DNA of 37,533 nucleotides from Myxococcales bacterium (GTDB lineage: Bacteria > Myxococcota_A > Polyangia > Palsa-1104), in NCBI GenBank assembly GCA_003170275.1, contig PNAM01000019.1, forward strand, positions 1 through 37,533, in the 5' to 3' direction. Positions within the stretch are counted from its first letter, which is position 1. Each line of letters begins with the position of its first letter. The notes beneath the pieces were generated by a model. It was not told the origin of the DNA. It worked only from the letters and a program-made list of their open reading frames with translations, and made no database searches. Shown piece by piece: positions 1-7,937 of the stretch. Both the position numbers and the translations under genes were made by a program.

Positions 1-126
1 GCGCCTCCTCCTCCGGCGCCGCGCCCCGCTCCCAGCACCTACGCTCCTCCTGCTCCCGCGCCGCGTCCCGCCCCGAGCACCTACGCGCCTCCTCCTCCGG
101 CACCGCGCCCCGCTCCCAGCACCTAC
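1..126 (+). repeat. Three tandem 42-bp repeats coding for a Pro-rich 14-mer
   Basis: Units lie at 1-42, 43-84 and 85-126, and a degenerate fourth begins at 127. Units 1 and 3 differ by about one base, while unit 2 has several synonymous and Pro/Ala changes. All units stay in frame. The array probably extends left of the window. Confidence 0.8.
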
Positions 127-273
127 GCGCCCGCTCCTTCGGCGCCGCCGATTCGTCGCGATCGGCCCGCGCAGCCGTACACCAATCCGGCGGTCGCGCC
201 GGCTGCTGCTGCTGCCAAGAAGCGGCCGGCACCCGCGACGCCGGTCCCCGAGCACGCCACTCCGCAGCGCTAG
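1..273 (+). CDS. C-terminal end of a proline/alanine-rich protein (5' truncated)
   Basis: Frame 1 is open from the first base to a TAG at 271-273, giving 90 residues with no start in the window. The first 42 residues are three 14-residue units of the type APPPPAPRPAPSTY. The rest is Pro/Ala-rich with a few basic residues (IRRDRP, AAAKKRP) and ends in TPQR. This looks like a disordered tail or a linker near the envelope or cytoskeleton, but no domain is present, so no function can be given. It converges with the FHA activator, with 36 bases between the two stop codons. Confidence 0.6.
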   Translation, partial: APPPPAPRPAPSTYAPPAPAPRPAPSTYAPPPPAPRPAPSTYAPAPSAPPIRRDRPAQPYTNPAVAPAAAAAKKRPAPATPVPEHATPQR

Positions 274-277
274 GAGA

Positions 278-293
278 AGGACCCCTACGTCCT
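278..293. terminator. Weak hairpin between convergent genes
   Basis: AGGAC at 278-282 pairs with GTCCT at 289-293 across a 6-base loop, in the 36-base gap between two convergent stop codons. There is no U-tract, so it is at best a weak bidirectional terminator. Confidence 0.25.
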
Positions 294-309
294 AAGTGTG
301 GGTGGGGGG

Positions 310-1731
310 TTATTCTTTGAGGGGGATGTTGGTGAGGCCGTGGCGCTTGAGGAGCTCGCGCAGGTGGTAGCGGGTGAGGCCGGCTTCCTGGGCGGAGCGG
401 GTGATGTTGCCCTCGTGGCGCTCGAGGAGGGCCTTGAGGTAGGCGACCTCGAAGGAGTCGACGACGCGCTGCTTGGCCTCCTTGAAGTCCAGGCCGGGGG
501 TCATTTCACCGACGGCGATCGAGCCGGTGTTGCCCGAGTGGTGGCTCGACTCGCTGGCGCGCGGCGGCGAGGCGTCGCGGTTGAACATCAGATCGGCGCG
601 GCGCACGATCGGCCCCTCGCACAATGAGGCGGCGCGCTCGATCACGTTCTTGAGCTCGCGCACGTTGCCCGGCCAGTTGTGCGTGATCAGCATGCCGGTA
701 GCGTCGGGCGCGAACTGCATCTGCAGCCCGCGGCGCGCGCCGATGTCCTTCAAGAACACGTCGGCGAGCGACTGCACGTCGTCCTTGCGCTCGCGCAAGG
801 GCGGCATCTCCACGTGAATCACCGAGAGCCGGAAGTACAGGTCTTCTCGGAAGGTGCCCAGGTTCACCATCTGGCGCAGATCGCGGTTGGTCGCGGCGAC
901 CACGCGCACGTCGATCTTGATCACGCGATCGCCGCCCACCCGCTTGAGCTCGCGGTTCTCCAGCACGCGCAACAGCTTCGGCTGAAGGTTGACGTCGAGC
1001 TCGCCGATCTCGTCGAGGAAGATGGTGCCCGAGTGCGCCTGCTCGAAGCAGCCGTGGTGCTGGCCGACCGCGCCGGTGAACGAGCCCTTCTCGTGGCCGA
1101 ACAGCGTCGACTCGATCAGGTCCTTGGGGATCGCGCCGCAGTCGAGCACCACGAACGGCTTGTGCGCGCGCGGCGAGCCGGTGTGGATGCCGCGCGCGAT
1201 CATCTCCTTGCCGGTGCCGGTCTCGCCGGTGACCAGCACGGTCAGCTCCGACGGAGCGACCTTCTCGAGCGTGGCGAAGATCTCGCGCATGCGCACCGAG
1301 GCGCCGATCACCTTGTCGAAGCTGTCGCGCTTGGAGAGCGCGATCTCGACGATCTCGTCGGTCTTCTGGAAGCGCACGTCGGTGTGGCCGACGCGGAACG
1401 ACATCCCCGGCTTGAGGTACACGTCCTGGACGCGCAGATCGCCGCAGAACACCCCGTTGGTCGAGCCGAGGTCGCGCAAGTGGTAGCCGTTCTCGCCGGC
1501 CGAGATCTCGAAGTGCGAGCCCGAGATCGCCTTGTCGCTCAACACCAGGTCATTGATGATGCTGCGCCCGCCGGTGACCGTGGGCTTGGAGATCTCCACC
1601 TCCTTGCCCGAGTCCGGGCCGGAGGTGACCACCAGCTTGGACTTGCGCAGGTGGCGAACCGTCGGTCGCGGGCCGTCGAAGATGGTCGTGAGCGCTGGAT
1701 CGTCGTCGTACAGTCCCGGAGGCTTCGCCAC
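310..1731 (-). CDS. FHA-domain sigma54-dependent transcriptional activator (EBP)
   Basis: Likely cytoplasmic activator of sigma54 promoters, 473 aa with a GTG start. An N-terminal FHA domain (about residues 31-125) keeps the phosphothreonine-binding residues: GRS at 55-57, GSH at 71-73 and STNG at 90-93. The AAA+ sigma54-interaction domain (about 140-370) has Walker A GETGTGKE at 169-176, the loop GSFTGA at 216-221 and Walker B GTIFLDEIGEL near 235-245. The C-terminus is a Fis-type helix-turn-helix (ITRSAQEAGLTRYHLRELLKRHG). The FHA domain replaces the usual receiver, which suggests control by a Ser/Thr kinase, as known for myxobacterial FHA-EBPs. The contact loop has Ser in place of the usual second-position Ala (GAFTGA). 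It is the last gene of a probable three-gene operon, 10 bases after the rhomboid-like gene. Confidence 0.93.
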   Translation of the reverse strand: MAKPPGLYDDDPALTTIFDGPRPTVRHLRKSKLVVTSGPDSGKEVEISKPTVTGGRSIINDLVLSDKAISGSHFEISAGENGYHLRDLGSTNGVFCGDLRVQDVYLKPGMSFRVGHTDVRFQKTDEIVEIALSKRDSFDKVIGASVRMREIFATLEKVAPSELTVLVTGETGTGKEMIARGIHTGSPRAHKPFVVLDCGAIPKDLIESTLFGHEKGSFTGAVGQHHGCFEQAHSGTIFLDEIGELDVNLQPKLLRVLENRELKRVGGDRVIKIDVRVVAATNRDLRQMVNLGTFREDLYFRLSVIHVEMPPLRERKDDVQSLADVFLKDIGARRGLQMQFAPDATGMLITHNWPGNVRELKNVIERAASLCEGPIVRRADLMFNRDASPPRASESSHHSGNTGSIAVGEMTPGLDFKEAKQRVVDSFEVAYLKALLERHEGNITRSAQEAGLTRYHLRELLKRHGLTNIPLKE

Positions 1732-1741
1732 GCGGGCAATC

Positions 1742-2455
1742 TTAGTTCAAGATGCCCCGGCTGTCGCGGCCTCCCGACAGCACTTTGTAGCGCCGCCGGA
1801 TCCGCTGCTTCTTGTACGCCTCGCGACGCGCGCGCAACCCGTCCGTCAGCGCGGTCAGGTTTCCCGTCGCCAGCCAGCCCATGCCCGCGCCCACCAGCGC
1901 GCCGAACAGCGCGTAGAGCTGGTAGTTCATCAGGTACATCGCGGTGCTGATCCCGAGGAAGATCCACGCGCAGGTGGAAGCCTTCATGTGCTGGATGCCG
2001 AACAGCGCGATCGGCGTCGCGCCCCACAGCGCGCCGAACGCCGCGATCATCCCCATCGCGGCCGGACCCGCGCCGGCGAACAGCGCGTCGGGCGCCCAGA
2101 TCCGGCCGAGCCCGGCGGTAGCCAGCGCGCCGAGGATGGTCGACGAGACGAACAGCTGGAAGAAGCGGGTGCGCCCGAGCTGGCGTTCGATCGGCGTGCC
2201 GAAGAACAGGAGCGCGAGCGCGCTGCCGAACAGGCCCCCGAAGTCGAGGTGCACGAACGCGCTCGACAGCAGCTGCCAGGGCTCGGCGCCGAGCGCGCGG
2301 CGCGGGATCAGCGCCAGGTGATCGCGCACGAACGCCGGATGGGCGATGGCGTTGACCAGGAACACGCCGGTCATCACCAACAGGATCGACAGCACGCCTT
2401 GTGACGGGCGTAGTCCGACGGAAGACGAGAGCTCTGGGGAGTCGCGACGTTGCAT
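1742..2455 (-). CDS. Rhomboid-fold membrane protein, apparently without protease active site
   Basis: A polytopic membrane protein of 237 aa with about six hydrophobic segments and a basic C-terminal tail (RARREAYKKQRIRRRYK). The spacing of motifs follows the rhomboid fold: WQLLSSAFVHLDFGGLFGSA in the L1/TM2 region, then a small-residue segment at 125-140 where active rhomboids have GxSG. Here that segment reads AGAGPAAMG, so the nucleophilic serine position is Gly130. The oxyanion His/Asn of TM2 are replaced by Gly/Ser, and I see no His in the last transmembrane segments. It is probably a non-proteolytic rhomboid relative that may bind membrane proteins. It lies between a lipoprotein gene (39 bases upstream) and the FHA activator (10 bases downstream), probably in one operon. 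Confidence 0.7.
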   Translation of the reverse strand: MQRRDSPELSSSVGLRPSQGVLSILLVMTGVFLVNAIAHPAFVRDHLALIPRRALGAEPWQLLSSAFVHLDFGGLFGSALALLFFGTPIERQLGRTRFFQLFVSSTILGALATAGLGRIWAPDALFAGAGPAAMGMIAAFGALWGATPIALFGIQHMKASTCAWIFLGISTAMYLMNYQLYALFGALVGAGMGWLATGNLTALTDGLRARREAYKKQRIRRRYKVLSGGRDSRGILN

Positions 2456-2494
2456 CTACCGAGTACCTAACGACGGGCGCGTGGGCCGCAACCC

Positions 2495-3040
2495 CTACAT
2501 CGGATTGGTTCCGCCGTCGGGCCCACCATCGGCTCCGGCGTCGGCACACGGCGGCCCCAGCAGCTCGGCGTGCACGACGATCTCGATCACGTCGAGGTTG
2601 GTGATCTCTGATTTTTTCACCTGTCGGATCGCGGGCGGCGGCGTGTTGCCGTCGCCGCACGTGCCGGGCGTCTCGGGATCGAACGCGCACAGCGAGAGCG
2701 CGTGCGTGCCGATCGGGATGTTGAACGAGGTCGTCGCCTCGCGCACGCGGCAGTCGAAGACGGTGTACTTGTCGGGGACGTCGCGCGAGGCGCCGCTCAC
2801 GGGATCGTTCACGAACAGCCGGATCTTGTGCACGGTCCAGGCGGACGTCCCGGTGCAACCGTTGCGCGCGTCGACGGCGCTGAACCCGCACGCGCCGCCG
2901 GCGATCCCGGTGTCGCGCGGATCGTAGCCGACCCCGGTGTCGCGATCGACGATCCGCCAGCGCATCGAGACCGCGCCTTGATCGCCGGCGTTGCACGCGG
3001 ACGCCGCCAGCAGGCCGAGCAGGAGAAGTCGCCTTGTCAT
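2495..3040 (-). CDS. Small predicted lipoprotein, function unknown
   Basis: 181 aa from the ATG at 3040; a GTG at 3052 would add four residues (MDRV). MTRRLLLLGLLAASAC is a short type II signal peptide with the lipobox ASAC. The residue after Cys is Asn, so there is no inner-membrane retention Asp and outer-membrane sorting is expected. The mature part has several cysteines (GGACGF, RNGCTG, FDCRV, SLCAF, GTCGDG, PPCADA) and looks like a small beta-rich domain. It ends in a Gly/Asp-rich tail (DAGADGGPDGG). I do not recognise a family. It is the first gene of the leftward operon and diverges from tolQ. Confidence 0.75.
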   Translation of the reverse strand: MTRRLLLLGLLAASACNAGDQGAVSMRWRIVDRDTGVGYDPRDTGIAGGACGFSAVDARNGCTGTSAWTVHKIRLFVNDPVSGASRDVPDKYTVFDCRVREATTSFNIPIGTHALSLCAFDPETPGTCGDGNTPPPAIRQVKKSEITNLDVIEIVVHAELLGPPCADAGADGGPDGGTNPM

Positions 3041-3081
3041 CACCCGATCCACATGATACCCATCATTTTACTTTGGGCACG
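3041..3081. promoter_or_regulatory. Divergent promoter region, lipoprotein operon / tol operon
   Basis: This 41-base gap separates the leftward lipoprotein-rhomboid-activator genes from the rightward tolQ gene. It contains the AT-rich run ATCATTTTACTTT (3061-3073), unusual in this GC-rich segment. No convincing -35/-10 pair or sigma54 GG-N10-GC site is visible, so only its position supports the call. Confidence 0.35.
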
Positions 3082-3798
3082 ATGTCGACCGTACTTCTCT
3101 CCGCACCGGGCTCCGGCGGCAATTTCGACCTCCTGCAGCTGCTCCTCGGGGCGTCGGGCATGGTGCGCGGGGTCCTGTTCCTGCTCGTGTGCCTGTCGAT
3201 CATCGGCTGGTACGTGATCGGATACAAGTGGTTCTACCTGCAGCGCGCGCAGGGCGAGTCGCTGCGCTTCCTCGAGCAGTTCTGGCAGGCCAAGCGCCTC
3301 GACGCGGTCTATCAGGAAGCCGAGGCCAAGCGCCGCTCGCCGATCGCGCACATGTTCAAGGCCGGGTACGTCGAGCTGTCCAAGCTGCAGAAGGCCAAGG
3401 AAGCGGGCGGCTCGGGCGGGCTGCACGAAGGCGGCGAGATGGAGAACGTGGAGCGCGCGCTGCGCCGCGCCTACACCAGCGAGTCGACGCACCTCGAGAG
3501 CATGATCCCGTTCCTCGCCACCGTCGGATCGGCGGCGCCGTTCATCGGCTTGTTCGGCACCGTGGTCGGCATCATCGACTCGTTCCACTCAATCGCCAAC
3601 CAGGGCTCGGCCAACCTGGCCACCGTCGCGCCGGGCATCGCCGAGGCGCTCGGCACCACCGCGGTCGGGCTGGTGGCGGCGGTCCCGGCGGTCATGGCGT
3701 TCAACTTCTTCCAGCGCAAGGTCAAGGTGCTGACCGCCGAGATGGACTCGTTCGCCAATGACTTTCTGAACATCGTCAAACGTCACTTCCTGAGGTAA
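3082..3798 (+). CDS. tolQ: TolQ proton-channel subunit (MotA/TolQ/ExbB family)
   Basis: Inner-membrane stator protein of 238 aa that, with TolR, uses the proton gradient to drive TolA and envelope constriction. TM1 is near residues 32-55 ([20 protein letters not shown]). The diagnostic C-terminal half reads [20 protein letters not shown], then [28 protein letters not shown], giving TM2 and TM3. A Gly-rich insertion ([14 protein letters not shown]) lies in the cytoplasmic loop. I chose the ATG at 3082; an in-frame ATG at 3034 would run into the divergent lipoprotein gene. tolR follows after 6 bases, so the genes are co-transcribed. Confidence 0.95.
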   Translation: MSTVLLSAPGSGGNFDLLQLLLGASGMVRGVLFLLVCLSIIGWYVIGYKWFYLQRAQGESLRFLEQFWQAKRLDAVYQEAEAKRRSPIAHMFKAGYVELSKLQKAKEAGGSGGLHEGGEMENVERALRRAYTSESTHLESMIPFLATVGSAAPFIGLFGTVVGIIDSFHSIANQGSANLATVAPGIAEALGTTAVGLVAAVPAVMAFNFFQRKVKVLTAEMDSFANDFLNIVKRHFLR

Positions 3799-3804
3799 CG
3801 CAGA

Positions 3805-4230
3805 ATGGGAATGTCCTCGGGCGGCGGTGGCAGCGGGATGATGTCGGAGATCAACGTCACGCCGATGGTCGACGTGATGCTGGTGCTGCTGATCATCTTC
3901 ATGGTCGCCGCGCCGATGCTGCAGACCGGCGTGCCGGTCACGCTGCCCAAGGCCGACGCGCCGGCGATCCCCGACGATCAAGGCAAGCTGATCGTCACGG
4001 TGCCCAAAGAGTTCGAGAAGGACGCCACGCTGTGGATCGTCAAGACGCCGTTCAAGTTCGGCGATGACTTCGAAAAAGCGCTCAAGGGAAACGCCAAGCT
4101 GCAGGCGGAAGGCGAGGTCTACGTTCACGCCGACCAGGATCTCCCCTACGGCTCGGTGGTCAAGGTGATGGCCGCGCTGTCGCGCAACGGCGGCACCAAG
4201 ATCGGGTTGGTCACCGATCCGTTGAAGTAA
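3805..4230 (+). CDS. tolR: TolR (ExbD/TolR family)
   Basis: 141 aa with one N-terminal transmembrane helix and a periplasmic domain. [23 protein letters not shown] is the classic ExbD/TolR signature; the Asp in [10 protein letters not shown] is the membrane residue that takes part in proton conduction. The short cytoplasmic start ([11 protein letters not shown]) is Gly/Ser-rich. The periplasmic part ends in the typical [26 protein letters not shown]. It is adjacent to tolQ and 2 bases before the next gene. Confidence 0.95.
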   Translation: MGMSSGGGGSGMMSEINVTPMVDVMLVLLIIFMVAAPMLQTGVPVTLPKADAPAIPDDQGKLIVTVPKEFEKDATLWIVKTPFKFGDDFEKALKGNAKLQAEGEVYVHADQDLPYGSVVKVMAALSRNGGTKIGLVTDPLK

Positions 4231-4232
4231 CC

Positions 4233-4946
4233 ATGGCCTACGCCCGCCGCAAACGCGATCCGCTGCTCGCCGTCATCGGCCTGATCATCACCGCTGCGCT
4301 CCACGTCGGCGTGTTCGGCGTGATGTGGGTGATGCGCTCGGACGCCGAGGCCAAGCCGAACCTCGGGCCGGGCACGTTCGTCGACGCGCAACTGGTCAAG
4401 TTCGGCAAGCCGCGCGATCTGACGTTCTTGCCGCACAAGCAGGGCGTGGTGAAGAAGACCGGGCCGCTCGAGGGGATCAAGGTCGCCAAGGACATGAACG
4501 CGCTGCCCAAGCTCGACAAGAAGGACGAGACGCCGCCGGACAAAATCGATCCGCTCAAGAAGACCCACGCCGAGCTGTTCAAGAACCTCAACGATCAGCC
4601 CGAGGGCGTCGACAACGACGGCGTGGGCTCGCCGACCGGATCCAAGGCCGGCACCGCGACCGAGGCCAAGGGCGATCCGTACATCCTTTCGCTCATCGAT
4701 CAGATCGGCACCGCGTGGACCGTGCCGACCACCATCAAGGACACCGAGCTGGCGCACCTGAGCGCGCTGGTGTGCCTCGACATCGCCGACGACGGCAAGC
4801 TGCGCGGCTACCTGTTCCGGCAGAAGAGCGGCAACAGCCAGTTCGACAGCTCGCTCGACGCGACGCTCTCACAGATCAAACAGGTGCCCGCGCCGCCGGA
4901 TCGCTGGAAGGGCAAGCGCCTGTGTCCCGAGTTCCTAAAACAATAG
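4233..4946 (+). CDS. tolA: TolA-like protein with TonB-type C-terminal domain
   Basis: 237 aa. A basic cytoplasmic start (MAYARRKRDP) precedes one transmembrane helix (about 10-34, LLAVIGLIITAALHVGVFGVMWVM), a charged Lys/Asp/Pro-rich periplasmic linker (about 60-145), and a C-terminal domain of about 85 residues from YILSLIDQIG to the end. Two cysteines in that domain (LVCLDI and RLCPEF) could form the disulfide known from TolA domain III. The central linker is much shorter than in E. coli TolA. Identity as TolA rather than TonB rests on position directly after tolQR and before tolB. The ATG follows the tolR stop by 2 bases. Confidence 0.85.
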   Translation: MAYARRKRDPLLAVIGLIITAALHVGVFGVMWVMRSDAEAKPNLGPGTFVDAQLVKFGKPRDLTFLPHKQGVVKKTGPLEGIKVAKDMNALPKLDKKDETPPDKIDPLKKTHAELFKNLNDQPEGVDNDGVGSPTGSKAGTATEAKGDPYILSLIDQIGTAWTVPTTIKDTELAHLSALVCLDIADDGKLRGYLFRQKSGNSQFDSSLDATLSQIKQVPAPPDRWKGKRLCPEFLKQ

Positions 4947-4954
4947 GAGACGTT

Positions 4955-6265
4955 TTGCGAAAGACGATCGTTGCCGTCGGTGCAGTGCTGTTCGGGCTCG
5001 GGCTGATCCTCGCGGCTGCCATGCCGTCACATGCGCAGTCGGGCGGCGACGACGTGCGCTTCAAGATCCAGGCAGGCGGGCGCGATCTGTACAAGCTGGC
5101 GATCCCGGCGTCGCAGGGGGATGCCTCGCAGGGACAGATGGCGCAGGAGGTTCAGTCGAACGATCTGGCGCTGTCGGGCTTCTTCCGCGTGATCGATCCC
5201 AAGGCGTACCTGGCCAACCTGAGCGCCGAGGGGCTGACCATCAACGCGCAGGATTGGAAGAACGTGGGCGCCGAGGGCGTGGTCAAGTCGCGCGCGACGC
5301 CGTACGGCGGCGAGGTGAAGTTCGAGTTCCGCCTGTTCGAGGTGGCCAAGGGTGATGCCCCGGTGTTGTCCAAGGACTACCGCGGCTCGTCGTCGGCGGC
5401 GCGCAGCTTCGTGCACCAGTGGGCGGCCGAGGTCGTCAAGTACTACACGAACGAGGACAGCTTCTTCAACTCGCGCATCGCGTTCGCCGGGCAGACCGGC
5501 GCCAAGCGCCGCGACATCTTCGTGATGGACTGGGACGGCTCGAACGTCACGCAGCTCACGCGCGCCTCGCAGAACATCCTGCCTTCGTGGTCGCCGTCGG
5601 GCGCGGAGCTGGCGTTCACGTCGTACCTGAAGGGCAATCCCGATCTCTGGGTAATCGGCGCCTCGGGCGGGCAGCCGCGGCCGCTGTCGCGCCGGCCCGG
5701 GCTGAACATGAACGCCGCCTATTCGCCCGACGGATCCAAGATCGCCACCACGCTGTCGCAGGACGGCAACTCGGAGATCTACCTGTTGTCGTCGCGCGGC
5801 GACATCTTGAAGCGGCTCACCAACAACCCGTTCATCGACAGCCAGCCGACCTGGTCGCCGGATGGCGCGCGCATCGCGTTCATCAGCGATCGGCACGGCT
5901 CGCCGCAGGTGTGGGTGATGAGCGCGGACGGCTCGGGCCAGCAGAAGGTCACGCGGCGCGGGACCTACAACCAGACGCCGTCGTGGTCGCCGCGCAAGGA
6001 CGCGCCGCTGGTGGCGTTCACCGCGCGCGACGAGAAGTACGCGTACGACGTGTTCACGGTCAACGTCGACTCGGGCGAGATGACCCGCATCACCGAGGGA
6101 AAAGGCTCCAACCAGAAGCCGACCTGGGCGCCGAACGGACGCGCGGTGGCCTACGAGTCGTCGCGCGGCGGCGTGTGGATCTCGACCGCCGACGGCCGCA
6201 CCGAGCGGCAGGTGTACCGCGGCAACGCCTCGGCGCCGTCGTGGGGACCGTCGCTGTCGCACTGA
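4955..6265 (+). CDS. tolB: TolB periplasmic beta-propeller protein
   Basis: A 436-aa periplasmic protein of the Tol-Pal system. A TTG start at 4955 is chosen because AGGAGA lies 4 bases before it and the signal peptide begins there (RKTIVAVGAVLFGLGLILAAAMPSHA, cleavage before QSGG). No in-frame ATG gives a better start; upstream ATGs lie inside tolA. An N-terminal alpha/beta domain spans about 35-165. Six or so WD40-like (PD40) blades follow, with repeated WSPDGxxIAF/LxxDGNxEIY motifs (ILPSWSPSGAELAFTS, NAAYSPDGSKIATTLS, SQPTWSPDGARIAFIS, QTPSWSPRKDAPLVAFTA). The usual partner gene pal is not next; a Ppx/GppA gene starts 1 base after the TGA. Confidence 0.95.
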   Translation: MRKTIVAVGAVLFGLGLILAAAMPSHAQSGGDDVRFKIQAGGRDLYKLAIPASQGDASQGQMAQEVQSNDLALSGFFRVIDPKAYLANLSAEGLTINAQDWKNVGAEGVVKSRATPYGGEVKFEFRLFEVAKGDAPVLSKDYRGSSSAARSFVHQWAAEVVKYYTNEDSFFNSRIAFAGQTGAKRRDIFVMDWDGSNVTQLTRASQNILPSWSPSGAELAFTSYLKGNPDLWVIGASGGQPRPLSRRPGLNMNAAYSPDGSKIATTLSQDGNSEIYLLSSRGDILKRLTNNPFIDSQPTWSPDGARIAFISDRHGSPQVWVMSADGSGQQKVTRRGTYNQTPSWSPRKDAPLVAFTARDEKYAYDVFTVNVDSGEMTRITEGKGSNQKPTWAPNGRAVAYESSRGGVWISTADGRTERQVYRGNASAPSWGPSLSH

Positions 6266-6266
6266 G

Positions 6267-7178
6267 ATGCGCGTCGCGGCGATCGATTGTGGGACCAACA
6301 CGGTGTTGTTGTTGGTCGCCGACGTGGGGCCCGACGGGGTCGAGCGGGTCGAGGACCACGCCGAGATCGTGCGGCTCGGCGAGGGGCTCGACCAGACCGG
6401 CGCGCTCAAGCCGCAGGCGATGTTGCGCGCGCGCGCCGCGTTCGAGCGCTACGTGGCGCGCATCCGCGAGCTCGGCTGCGCGCAGGTGCTGGCGGTGGGG
6501 ACCGAGGCGCTGCGCAAAGCCTCGAACGGGCACTTGTTCGTCAACGAGGTGACCGCGCTGTTGGGCACGGTGGGCGGCACGTTCCGCGTGATCGACGGCG
6601 AGCGCGAGGCGCGCTTGTCGTGGCGGGCGGTGCGCGCGTCGTTTCCCGCGCTCTCGGGTCCGCGCACGGTGATCGACATCGGCGGCGGCTCGACGGAGCT
6701 GCTGGTCGGCGAGGAGACCGTCGAAGAGGTGGTGAGCCTGCCGATCGGCTCGGTGCGCCTGACCGAGCGCCTGCTGAAACACGATCCGCCCACCGACGAG
6801 GAGCGCGCCGCGCTGGTGCGCACCGTCGACGAAGCGCTGGCCGGCGCACCGGCGCCGCGCGGTGAGGTGGTGGGGATCGCCGGGACCGTGACCACGCTGG
6901 CGGCGATGGCGCTCGGGCTCGACACCTACGATCCAGATCGCGTACACGGCTCGTCGCTGGCGTACGACGCGCTGGTGAACACCACGCGCACGCTCGGCGC
7001 GACCGCGCTGGCCGATCGCAAGCGAACGCCCGGCCTGGACCCCAAGCGAGCGGACGTCATCTATGCAGGCGCGGTGATCCTCGAGCGAATCCTGGCGCGC
7101 GCGGGCGCGAGCCGCTGCCTGGTGTCCGACCGCGGGATCCGCTGGGGGCTGGTGTACGAGGCGGCCGGCCTCGGCTGA
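6267..7178 (+). CDS. Exopolyphosphatase / pppGpp phosphatase family (Ppx/GppA)
   Basis: A cytoplasmic phosphatase of 303 aa, the short two-lobed ASKHA form without the C-terminal HD-like extension of E. coli Ppx. The phosphate-binding loops are visible: MRVAAIDCGTNTVLLLVADV at the start, AVGTEALRKASNG near residues 73-85 (the Glu region of the active site), TVIDIGGGSTELLVG near 134-148, and GIAGTVTTLAAMALGL near 205-220. The family removes terminal phosphate from polyphosphate or pppGpp; sequence alone does not decide which. Its ATG is one base after the tolB stop, so translation is probably coupled. Confidence 0.92.
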   Translation: MRVAAIDCGTNTVLLLVADVGPDGVERVEDHAEIVRLGEGLDQTGALKPQAMLRARAAFERYVARIRELGCAQVLAVGTEALRKASNGHLFVNEVTALLGTVGGTFRVIDGEREARLSWRAVRASFPALSGPRTVIDIGGGSTELLVGEETVEEVVSLPIGSVRLTERLLKHDPPTDEERAALVRTVDEALAGAPAPRGEVVGIAGTVTTLAAMALGLDTYDPDRVHGSSLAYDALVNTTRTLGATALADRKRTPGLDPKRADVIYAGAVILERILARAGASRCLVSDRGIRWGLVYEAAGLG

Positions 7179-7217
7179 GTGGAACGGCCCGTGCACAGTC
7201 TGAACGTGGAGGCACTC

Positions 7218-7571
7218 ATGAAGAGGCTCACGCTATCGATCGTCACCGCGGCCGCGTTGTGGACCGTGCCGGCCCTCGCCCAGAGCACGTCCCTGCCGAA
7301 CGCCAACCTGCCCGGCAACAGCAGCGGACTGCCCAACTCGAACCTGCCCGGCTCGACGACCACCACCACGCCGCCGGCGGTGCCGACGACCACCGGCGGA
7401 TTCACCACGCCGACGCCATCGACCAGCACCATGCCGCAGAGCAGCACCGGCACGCTGCCACCCGTCACCGTCGTGCCGCCCGCGGTCGGCTCGACGCCCG
7501 TCGCGCCCAACATCGGTGCGAGCCCGGGCATTCCGGGGACCATCGGTGGGCTGCCGGGCTCCCACCCGTAA
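7218..7571 (+). CDS. Small secreted Pro/Thr/Gly-rich protein
   Basis: 117 aa. I chose the ATG at 7218 because GTGGAGG (7206-7212) precedes it by 5 bases and a clean signal peptide follows (MKRLTLSIVTAAALWTVPALA, cleavage before QSTS). The mature chain is low complexity: two copies of an LPNxNLPG motif (SLPNANLPGNSSGLPNSNLPG in outline), a Thr/Pro stretch, then PGIPGTIGGLPG near the end. No Cys, no domain and probably disordered. An upstream in-frame start at 7179 would put 13 polar residues before the signal peptide and abut the phosphatase stop. Function unknown. Confidence 0.65.
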   Translation: MKRLTLSIVTAAALWTVPALAQSTSLPNANLPGNSSGLPNSNLPGSTTTTTPPAVPTTTGGFTTPTPSTSTMPQSSTGTLPPVTVVPPAVGSTPVAPNIGASPGIPGTIGGLPGSHP

Positions 7572-7580
7572 CCCGCCCGA

Positions 7581-7937
7581 TCAGCGCGGTGTTCCCAGCG
7601 CCGCGGTGAGGGTCTCCAGGCGGATCGGCTTGGCCAGGTGGAGATCGAAGCCGGCGCGCTCGGCGTTCTTGCGATCCGAGTCCTGCCCGTAGCCGGTGAG
7701 CGCGATCAGCCGCGCCGCGCTGGTGACCGGCTGCGCCCGCAAGCGGCGCGCGACCTGGTAGCCGTCGAGATCGGGCAGTCCGATGTCGCACAGCACCACC
7801 TCGGGCACAAACGCCGTGGCGAGGTCGATCGCGCTCGCGCCGTCGTGCGCGGTGCGGACCTCGTGCCCGAGAGACTCGAGGATCTCGGCGAGCGTGGTGC
7901 ACGCGTCGATGTCGTCGTCGACCAGCAGGAGGCGCAT
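7581..7937 (-). CDS. Single-domain response regulator (CheY-like receiver)
   Basis: 118 aa, a receiver domain and nothing else. Acidic residues D7-D9 (VDDD), the phospho-acceptor D51 in LCDIGLPDLDG, T81 in ALTGYG and K103 in LAKPI are all present, so phosphorylation should work. The sequence (LDGYQVARRLRA, GFDLHLAKPI) resembles receivers attached to or served by hybrid histidine kinases. No kinase gene is nearby. Its ATG overlaps the stop codon of the preceding NTF2-like gene by one base (TGATG), so the two are translationally coupled. Longer in-frame starts run into that gene and are rejected. Confidence 0.9.
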   Translation of the reverse strand: MRLLLVDDDIDACTTLAEILESLGHEVRTAHDGASAIDLATAFVPEVVLCDIGLPDLDGYQVARRLRAQPVTSAARLIALTGYGQDSDRKNAERAGFDLHLAKPIRLETLTAALGTPR

